The position numbers were made by a program, and so were the translations under genes. The notes under the pieces are model-generated. The model searched no databases. It was not told the DNA's origin and saw only the letters and a program-made list of their open reading frames with translations. Shown here piece after piece: positions 58,142 through 64,000 of a stretch of DNA of 64,000 nucleotides; position 1 is the first letter of the stretch, and every line of letters starts with the position of its first letter. The stretch is from Streptomyces mobaraensis (GTDB taxonomy: Bacteria > Actinomycetota > Actinomycetes > Streptomycetales > Streptomycetaceae), in assembly GCF_020099395.1 (NCBI RefSeq), contig NZ_CP083590.1, forward strand, positions 4,216,001 through 4,280,000. The letters run 5' to 3'.

Positions 58142-61100
58142 GTGCACCCCGCAAAGGAACGCATCGCCGCGGTGTTCGGAAGCACGCAAGGCAGCGGATA
58201 CCTGCTGACCCCCCGGGTCGTCCTCACCGCCGCCCACGTCGTCGGCGACTGCGACGCGCCTCGGGTGATCGTGCCCGGTGGTGTCGGGCAGGTGGGCTGT
58301 CGGGTGGTGTGGGCGCGGGACGACAGCCGGCGGTGTGACGCCGCGCTGCTCGTCGCGGAGCGGGACGTCGTGCCGGAGGACGTGGCGGACGGCTTCGAGC
58401 CGCTGGTCTGGGGGCGGGCGTACGACCTGCGGGCCTGGGCCGGGGCGCAGGCGATCGGGTTTCCGCAGGTGCAGCGGGACGGGCACGGCGAGCTGGACAC
58501 CGAGCAGCTGCTCGGCACGCTCAAGCCGGGCAGCAATCTGCTCAGCGGGCGGCACGTCCTGGACTGCGCGTACGGCGCGCCCGAGCCGCCGGGCGGCGGC
58601 GGTTCGCCGTGGGCCGGGATGTCGGGTGCCGGCGTGTTCGTGGACGGGCTGCTCGCCGGTGTGGTGTGCGCGGACCCGGCCGGCTGGCGGCACGGGCGGC
58701 TGACGGTGACGCCGTCGGCCACGCTGTGGGCGGACTTCCGGTTCCTGAGCGAGTGCCTGCTGGCCGGGCACAAGCCGGAGTCGCGGTCGCTGGCGTCGCC
58801 CCGGCAGCTGGAGACCGAGGAGTTCGAGCGGCGGTTCCGCGAGTACGTGATCGAGAAGTCCGGCGAGCTGACGATCATCGGGCTGACGCTCTCCGACGGC
58901 GAGGCCGAGACGTGGCCGCTCGACACCGCGTACCTCAGCCTGGAGCTCGTCGGCCGGGCGCGGGACGCGCGCCGGGACGGGTTCGGGCTGCGGACGGCCG
59001 TCGAACCGCCCGACCGCGCCGAGCCGACGCCCCGCCGCGCGGAGGAGGCGCTGGCCGGGCACCGGCGGGTGCTGCTGCGCGGCGCGGCCGGTTCGGGCAA
59101 GACGACGCTGCTCCAGTGGCTCGCGACCGTCACCGCGCGCGGTGATCTGCCGCCGGGGCTGGGGCACTTGAGCGGCTGTTTACCGCTGCTGCTGCCGCTG
59201 CGGAACCTCGTCCGCGGCGGGGAGCCGCCGCAGCCGGAGGAGTTCCTGGCCGCCGCGGCCCGTCCGCTGGCCGGGCTGCCGGCCGCGCAGGGCTGGGTGA
59301 CCCGCCGGCTCACCGAGGGCACGGTGCTGCTGCTGATCGACGGGGTGGACGAGGTCCCCGAGGCGGACCGCAGACGCACGCTGGCCTGGGTGAAGGACCT
59401 GCTCGCCGCGTACCCCGAGGCCCGCTACATGATCACCACGCGGCCGTCGGCGGTCCGCGAGGGCTGGCTCGCCGACGCCGGGTTCGTCGAGCTGGAACTG
59501 CTCCCGATGGGCCGCGCCGACGTCCTCGCCTTCATCGACCGCTGGCACACGGCCGCCGGGCAGGCGCGGGACGAGCGGCTGCGCGGCTTCCGGGACGCGC
59601 TCGCCGCCGCCGTCGTCACCAAACGCGACCTCGGCCGGCTGGCCACCAACCCGCTGATGTGCGCCCTGATCTGCGCCCTCAACCGGTCCCGGCGCGGCTA
59701 CCTCCCGCACGGGCGGATGGAGCTGTACCGCGCGGCCCTGGACCTGCTGCTGATCCGGCGCGACCGCGAGCGGGACATCGCGGTGGGGCTGGAGGGCCCC
59801 GAGCTGGAGCAGGCGCAGCCCGCGCTGCTCCAGAAGATCGCCTACTGGCTGATCCGCAACGGGCGTTCGCAGATCGAGTGGCACAAGGCCGTGGAGATCC
59901 TGGACCGGGCGCTGCCCGCCATGCCCGCCGTCGCCGCGCGCGGCAGCGCCGAGGAGATCCTGCGCCACCTGGTGCTGCGCAGCGGCCTGCTGCGGCAGCC
60001 CACGGCCGAGACGCTGGACTTCATCCACCGCACCTTCCAGGACTTCCTGGGCGCCCAGGCCGCCGTCGACGACTGGGACTTCGACCTGCTCGTCAACAAC
60101 GCCCACGACGACCAGTGGGAGGACGTCCTGCGGATGGCCGTCGGCCACGCCCCGCCCCGGGCGCGGGGCGAGCTGCTGCGGATGCTGCTGGACCGCGGCG
60201 AGCGCGAGGCGCACCACCGGCACCGGCTGCGGCTGCTCGCCGCCGCCTGCCTGGAGCACGCGACGGAGATCGCCCCGGACGTACGGGACCGCGTCGAGCG
60301 GGCCGCCGCCGAGCTGGTGCCGCCGCGCGACACGGAGGCGGCGAAGGCGCTCGCGGAGGCCGGGCAGGTCGTCCTCGACCTGCTGCCGGGGCCGGACGGG
60401 CTGAGCGACGAGGTCGCGCACGCGGTCGTCGTCACCGCGACGGCCGTCGCCGACGACCGGGCGATCCCGCTGCTGGCCCGCTACGCCCGGCACCCGTTCC
60501 GCCAGGTGCGCGCCCAACTCGCCTGGTCCTGGGACAACTTCGACACCCGGCACTACGTCGACGCCGTCATCGGCGAACTCTCCCACGACGACGGGCTCGC
60601 CTTCGTCGCCAAGAGCGTCGCGCACCTGCGGGAGCTGGCCCGGCTGGGCGGGCGGCCCGAGGTGTGGTGCCGGGGGGTGTGGCGGCCCGAGGAACTGCGG
60701 GAGGCGGTGACGCCCGTCCTGCGGGACCTGTCCCTGCGGGAAGGGCCGGAGGACACCGACCTCCGCTTCCTCCGCGACGCCCCGCCGCTGCGGTCCCTGC
60801 GGATCGCCGACACCCGGCGCGTCACCCACCTGGGGGCCGTCCCCAGCGGCGCCCTCGAACGCCTCCGGCTCTCGCTGCGGGAACGCCCCGACGGGCTGGA
60901 GCGGCTGCCCGGCATGGCCCGGCTGCGCTCCCTCCACCTCGACTGGCTCCAGCCGGAGGGCGAGCCGCCGGCCCTGCGGCTGCCGGACGGCCTGGAGGAA
61001 CTGGTCCTCGGCCGCTGGGCCTCCGCCTGGGAACCGGAGGCCGTCCGCCTGGAGGGCCACCCCCGCCTGCGCCGGCTCTCCTTCGAGTACGCCCTCTTCC

Positions 61101-61456
61101 CGGCGGACGCCCGCGCCGCGCTCGCCACACTGCGCGGCCTGCACACCCTGAGCATCATGGGCGAGGACCCGCGCTTCCTGGAGCGTGCCGAACCCCTGCC
61201 CCGCGTCCGCCACCTCTCCCTCGGCCTCGACTCCCTCACCGGCCTCTCCCACCTGCCGTCCGCCTACCCCTGCCTCAAGGTGCTCACCCTGCACACACCC
61301 GAGGGCACGGGCGAGCTGATGGACCTGTCGTTCCTGCGGGAGCTGCGGGGGGTGGAGGTGTACATCAAGCACTCGGGGCCGGTGATGAACGCGCACTTGC
61401 TGACGGGGTATCAGGAGACGGTGCGGGGGCGGTTTCTCACGTATCGGGGGGAGTGA
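58142..61456 (+). CDS. NLR-like protein: trypsin-like protease, NACHT ATPase, leucine-rich C-terminus
   Basis: This 1104-residue protein begins with a trypsin-like serine protease domain (1-205). The triad appears as His32 in VVLTAAHVVG, Asp66 in CDAALL and Ser161 in GMSGAGVF. A linker (210-300) leads to a NACHT domain with P-loop GAAGSGKTTLLQW (314-326), Walker B LLLIDGVDEVPEADRRR (397-413) and the sensor-type ITTRPSA. Residues about 600-830 are helical repeats, and 850-1080 are leucine-rich strands (LRSLRIADTRRVTHLG, LRSLHLDWLQPEG, LHTLSIMG). Bacterial NACHT proteins of this layout are known or suspected anti-phage sensors: the repeats detect a trigger, the ATPase oligomerises, and the protease is released. 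It starts with GTG after GGAAAGGGA. It has no partner gene. Confidence 0.85.
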   Translation: MHPAKERIAAVFGSTQGSGYLLTPRVVLTAAHVVGDCDAPRVIVPGGVGQVGCRVVWARDDSRRCDAALLVAERDVVPEDVADGFEPLVWGRAYDLRAWAGAQAIGFPQVQRDGHGELDTEQLLGTLKPGSNLLSGRHVLDCAYGAPEPPGGGGSPWAGMSGAGVFVDGLLAGVVCADPAGWRHGRLTVTPSATLWADFRFLSECLLAGHKPESRSLASPRQLETEEFERRFREYVIEKSGELTIIGLTLSDGEAETWPLDTAYLSLELVGRARDARRDGFGLRTAVEPPDRAEPTPRRAEEALAGHRRVLLRGAAGSGKTTLLQWLATVTARGDLPPGLGHLSGCLPLLLPLRNLVRGGEPPQPEEFLAAAARPLAGLPAAQGWVTRRLTEGTVLLLIDGVDEVPEADRRRTLAWVKDLLAAYPEARYMITTRPSAVREGWLADAGFVELELLPMGRADVLAFIDRWHTAAGQARDERLRGFRDALAAAVVTKRDLGRLATNPLMCALICALNRSRRGYLPHGRMELYRAALDLLLIRRDRERDIAVGLEGPELEQAQPALLQKIAYWLIRNGRSQIEWHKAVEILDRALPAMPAVAARGSAEEILRHLVLRSGLLRQPTAETLDFIHRTFQDFLGAQAAVDDWDFDLLVNNAHDDQWEDVLRMAVGHAPPRARGELLRMLLDRGEREAHHRHRLRLLAAACLEHATEIAPDVRDRVERAAAELVPPRDTEAAKALAEAGQVVLDLLPGPDGLSDEVAHAVVVTATAVADDRAIPLLARYARHPFRQVRAQLAWSWDNFDTRHYVDAVIGELSHDDGLAFVAKSVAHLRELARLGGRPEVWCRGVWRPEELREAVTPVLRDLSLREGPEDTDLRFLRDAPPLRSLRIADTRRVTHLGAVPSGALERLRLSLRERPDGLERLPGMARLRSLHLDWLQPEGEPPALRLPDGLEELVLGRWASAWEPEAVRLEGHPRLRRLSFEYALFPADARAALATLRGLHTLSIMGEDPRFLERAEPLPRVRHLSLGLDSLTGLSHLPSAYPCLKVLTLHTPEGTGELMDLSFLRELRGVEVYIKHSGPVMNAHLLTGYQETVRGRFLTYRGE

Positions 61457-61477
61457 GGGCGCGCCCCTCCGGGCGCG

Positions 61478-61738
61478 TCACCCGGCGGCGCCGGCTTCGG
61501 CGAGGCGGCGGTCCAGCTCCGCGTCCAGCCGCGCCTCCTCTTCCGGATCCGGGTCGTAGCCGTTCCAGGCGCGCAGCGCCTCCCGGACCCGGTGCGCCCG
61601 GGCGTCGTCCCGCGTGAGGCGGGCGGTGCCGCCGGCCAGGCGCACGAGGTACGCGCGCAGCGACAGGCCCTCCGCCGCGGCGGCCGCCGTGAGGCGGTCC
61701 CGGGTCTCGGCCGGGACGGGGATGTGGGCGTCGGGCAT
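61478..61738 (-). CDS. Small ribbon-helix-helix-like protein
   Basis: This 86-residue protein starts MPDAHIPVPAETRDRLTAAA. The short first strand (HIPVPAETRDRL) followed by two helices (AAAAEGLSLRAYLVRLAG) is the ribbon-helix-helix pattern of VapB/CopG-type antitoxins. An acidic C-terminal half (PDPEEEARLDAELDRRLAEA) could bind a toxin. No toxin gene lies beside it: the left neighbour is the convergent NLR-like gene and the right one is a Uma2-type gene, 31 bp away on the same strand. It may be an orphan antitoxin or a Uma2 partner. Confidence 0.65.
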   Translation of the reverse strand: MPDAHIPVPAETRDRLTAAAAAEGLSLRAYLVRLAGGTARLTRDDARAHRVREALRAWNGYDPDPEEEARLDAELDRRLAEAGAAG

Positions 61739-61769
61739 GGGCTTTCCCCTTTGGTGGGTGAACCGGCCG

Positions 61770-62360
61770 CTACGCGCTCTCCGGCCGGTAGCGGCGCAGT
61801 TCGCTTGTGTCGAGAGTCCACTCACCAAGGGTGATCTTGTCGCCGAAGGTGTAAGGAGCCGTGCCCTCGTATACGGGGACGCCGTTGCGGACACCGATGT
61901 GCCAGTGGTGGACGCACGCGCCTTGGCGCGGGTCCACGATCAGGTAGTGCGGCACGCCCATGGCCGGATAGTCCCGCAGCTTGCCCTCGTAGTCGTTCTC
62001 CGGGCTGGTGGGGGAGACGATCTCCACGACGAGCCGGGCGACATGGGGGTCGATGCCCCGCGCGTCCTCCGCGCTGCTGTCGGCCTCGAAGGCCGACTCC
62101 GGGACGACGAGTACGTCCGGGCGCCGGAGCTTGCCGAGGGACACGTCCTCGACGTCCCCCAGGTTGACGGCGACGAGGTCTCCGGTGAGCTGGGAGTCGA
62201 GCTGGCGGCGGATCCTCAGGGCGTTGAGGTCATGGGCCCGGGACGGGCTCGTCATCATGAGGATCTGTCCGCCGCTGATCTCCGGCTGGGCGAACCCCGG
62301 TGGCGGCACGAGTTCATCTCGGTACTCGCGGAGGTGCCGGTAGACCTCGTCAAGGCTCAC
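61770..62360 (-). CDS. Uma2 family PD-(D/E)XK nuclease-fold protein
   Basis: This 196-residue protein has the Uma2 (DUF820) signature: RRPDVLVVPE, VARLVVEIVSPTSPENDYEG, then KLRDYPAMGVPHYLIVDPRQ. The Asp, Glu and Lys fit the catalytic residues of the PD-(D/E)XK fold. Uma2 proteins are very common in Streptomyces and cyanobacteria; nuclease activity is predicted but the role is unknown. It precedes the RHH-like gene on the same strand and may be co-transcribed with it. Confidence 0.9.
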   Translation of the reverse strand: MSLDEVYRHLREYRDELVPPPGFAQPEISGGQILMMTSPSRAHDLNALRIRRQLDSQLTGDLVAVNLGDVEDVSLGKLRRPDVLVVPESAFEADSSAEDARGIDPHVARLVVEIVSPTSPENDYEGKLRDYPAMGVPHYLIVDPRQGACVHHWHIGVRNGVPVYEGTAPYTFGDKITLGEWTLDTSELRRYRPESA

Positions 62361-62455
62361 GATCCCAGTCTATCCGCGCCGCCCCGGCCCCAGCGGCCAA
62401 GACGCCGGTACCGGACCGGTGTTCGGCTGCCCAGGCCGGGCTTCGTGCGGGGTCC

Positions 62456-63898
62456 TCAGCCCGCCGCCACGTCCTCCCACACCCCCCGCAGCTCCTCCGC
62501 CACACCCATCGCCGTGATCGGCGCCTCGCCCAGGGAGCGCGCCGCGAGGCCGTGGAGGTACGCGCCCACCGCGGCCGCGTCGTGGCCGGGGAGGCCGGCG
62601 GCGAGGAGGGAGCCGGTGAGGCCGCTGAGGACGTCGCCGCTGCCGGCGGTGGCGAGCCAGGGGGTGCCGGTGGGGTTGACCCGGACCGGGCCGCCGTCCG
62701 GGGTGGCGACGACGGTGGTCGAGCCCTTGAGGAGCGCCGTCGCGCCGTACCGCTCGGCCAGGGCGCGGACGGAGGCGAGGCGGGCGCCCTCGACCTCCTC
62801 GCGCGCCGTGCCGAGCAGTGCCGCGGCCTCGCCGGCGTGCGGGGTGAGGACGGTCGGGGCGCGGCGGGCACGGACCGCGTCGGGGGTGATCAGGTGCAGC
62901 CCGTCCGCGTCCACCAGGACCGGGACGTCGGAGGACAGCACGTCGTCGAGGGCCCGGCGGGCCTCCGAACCGTCGCCCAGGCCCGGGCCGACGACCCACG
63001 CCTGGACGCGGCCGGCGTCGGCCGGGCGGCCGGAGGTGACCAGCGTCTCGGGGAAGCGGGCGATCACCGCGTCCGCTCCGGGACCGGCGTAGCGGACCGC
63101 CCCCGCGCCGCCGTGCAGCGCGCCCGCGACACACATCACGGCCGCGCCCGGGTAGCGGGCCGAGCCCGCGACCACGCCGACGACGCCCCGCCGGTACTTG
63201 TCGCTCTCCGCGGCGGGACGCGGCAGCAGCCGGGCGACGTCCGCGTGCTGGAGCGCCTCGACGTCCGGGACGGCGGGCAGGTGGGGCCCGAGGCCGATGT
63301 CCACCAGGCGCAGCGCCCCCGCGTGCTCGCGGGCCGGATCGACGAGGAGGCCGGGCTTGTAGGTGCCGAAGGTGACCGTCGCGTCGGCCCGGACCGCGTC
63401 GCCGCGCACCTCGCCGGTGTCCGCGTCGACCCCGCTGGGCAGGTCGACGGCGACGACGAGGGCGCCCTCGGCCGCGCGGACCAGCGGCAGCGCGTCCGGG
63501 CGGAGGCCGCCCTTGCCGCCGATGCCGACGATGCCGTCCAGCACGAGCTCGGCCCGCTCTATGGCCCGTATGCCCGCGGGGCCGGCGTCCCGCGTGCGCC
63601 CTCCGGCGGCCAGCAGCGCCCGTACGCCGCCCTGGTGCGCCCGCTCCGGCGTGAGGAGCACGGCGGTCACCCCGGCCCCGCGCCGTGCGAGCCGGGCACC
63701 GGCGTACAGGGCGTCGCCCCCGTTGTCCCCGCTGCCCACCAGCAGCGCGATCCGCGCCCCCGACACCCGCCCCAGCAGCCCCGCGCACGCGGCCGCGAGG
63801 CCGGCGGCGGCGCGCTGCATCAGAGCGCCCTCGGGGAGTTCGGCCATGAGCGCTCGCTCGGCGGCCCGTACGGTGTCCACGCGGAAGCCGGTTCTCAT
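62456..63898 (-). CDS. nnrD: Bifunctional NAD(P)H-hydrate epimerase/dehydratase
   Basis: This 480-residue protein repairs hydrated NADH and NADPH. The N-terminal YjeF epimerase domain (1-220) has GSGDNGGDALYAGARLARRG and AVDLPSGVDADTGEV. The C-terminal ADP-dependent dehydratase domain (230-480) has YRRGVVGVVAGSARYPGAAV, LTPHAGEAAALLG and TPWLATAGSGDVLSGLTGSL. The fused form is usual in actinobacteria. It lies downstream of glmS-acpS as in other Streptomyces genomes, with the NLR-like, RHH and Uma2 genes and repeat DNA inserted between. The last 102 bases of the window to its right hold no visible gene. Confidence 0.96.
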   Translation of the reverse strand: MRTGFRVDTVRAAERALMAELPEGALMQRAAAGLAAACAGLLGRVSGARIALLVGSGDNGGDALYAGARLARRGAGVTAVLLTPERAHQGGVRALLAAGGRTRDAGPAGIRAIERAELVLDGIVGIGGKGGLRPDALPLVRAAEGALVVAVDLPSGVDADTGEVRGDAVRADATVTFGTYKPGLLVDPAREHAGALRLVDIGLGPHLPAVPDVEALQHADVARLLPRPAAESDKYRRGVVGVVAGSARYPGAAVMCVAGALHGGAGAVRYAGPGADAVIARFPETLVTSGRPADAGRVQAWVVGPGLGDGSEARRALDDVLSSDVPVLVDADGLHLITPDAVRARRAPTVLTPHAGEAAALLGTAREEVEGARLASVRALAERYGATALLKGSTTVVATPDGGPVRVNPTGTPWLATAGSGDVLSGLTGSLLAAGLPGHDAAAVGAYLHGLAARSLGEAPITAMGVAEELRGVWEDVAAG

Positions 63899-64000
63899 GC
63901 CGTCCAGTGTCCCCGGCGGCGGGGTGGAGCGGCCATCGGGGGGAAGGGGCGTCGGGACCGCGTCGGAGCCGCGTCGGGAGGACCGGCTCCGGCCCGTCCC

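Overview
The window is chromosomal DNA from a high-GC actinomycete, almost certainly Streptomyces. The evidence is the strong GC bias, the gene order rpsL-rpsG-fusA-tuf, then a complete S10-spc-alpha ribosomal cluster, then rplM-rpsI-glmM-coaA-glmS-acpS-nnrD, and the presence of paired HTH/DUF397 genes. No species can be named from the sequence alone.

Positions 1-15,830 are accessory DNA lying directly upstream of rpsL. A leftward operon (about 10,700 to 1, running off the left edge) encodes a siphovirus-type non-contractile tail and a lysis cassette: tail-terminator-like protein, major tail protein, tail-assembly chaperones G and GT joined by a -1 frameshift, an unusual lower-GC protein of unknown function, two short tandem tape-measure-like proteins, distal tail protein, receptor-binding-like protein, Gp37-like tail-tip protein, amidase endolysin, GH25 endolysin, holin and a coiled-coil protein. 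No terminase, portal, capsid or integrase gene is visible. The best reading is a domesticated headless phage tail (F-type tailocin-like particle), although the left part lies outside the window. To its right (10,843-15,824) are small accessory genes, an HTH(DUF5753)/DUF397 pair, a zinc-ribbon protein plus small HTH protein, and a phage-type XRE regulator. Related 16-bp boxes overlap the predicted -35 regions both at the tail operon and beside the XRE gene, which suggests a common repressor circuit.

Positions 15,830-44,124 are core translation genes. The str operon (16,233-20,632) is followed by a convergent LuxR-family ATPase regulator and a lipoprotein PIG-L deacetylase. The S10 and spc genes (26,508-36,187) are followed by secY-adk-map, infA-rpmJ-rpsM-rpsK-rpoA-rplQ and truA. 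The rpsL and rpsJ leaders share a nearly identical 27-28 nt hairpin element. The 3' end of map lies in a 179-bp tandem duplication.

Positions 44,129-64,000 hold a GT4 glycosyltransferase, a lipoprotein, a membrane-anchored protein, an ABC-F ATPase, rplM-rpsI, and cell-wall and cofactor genes (glmM, coaA, glmS, acpS). A RidA-like protein comes next, then an NLR-like protein combining trypsin, NACHT and leucine-rich segments (probable immune sensor), a small RHH-like protein, a Uma2 nuclease-fold protein and nnrD. Several intergenic gaps carry a family of GC-rich inverted repeats, present in both orientations and probably acting as terminators.
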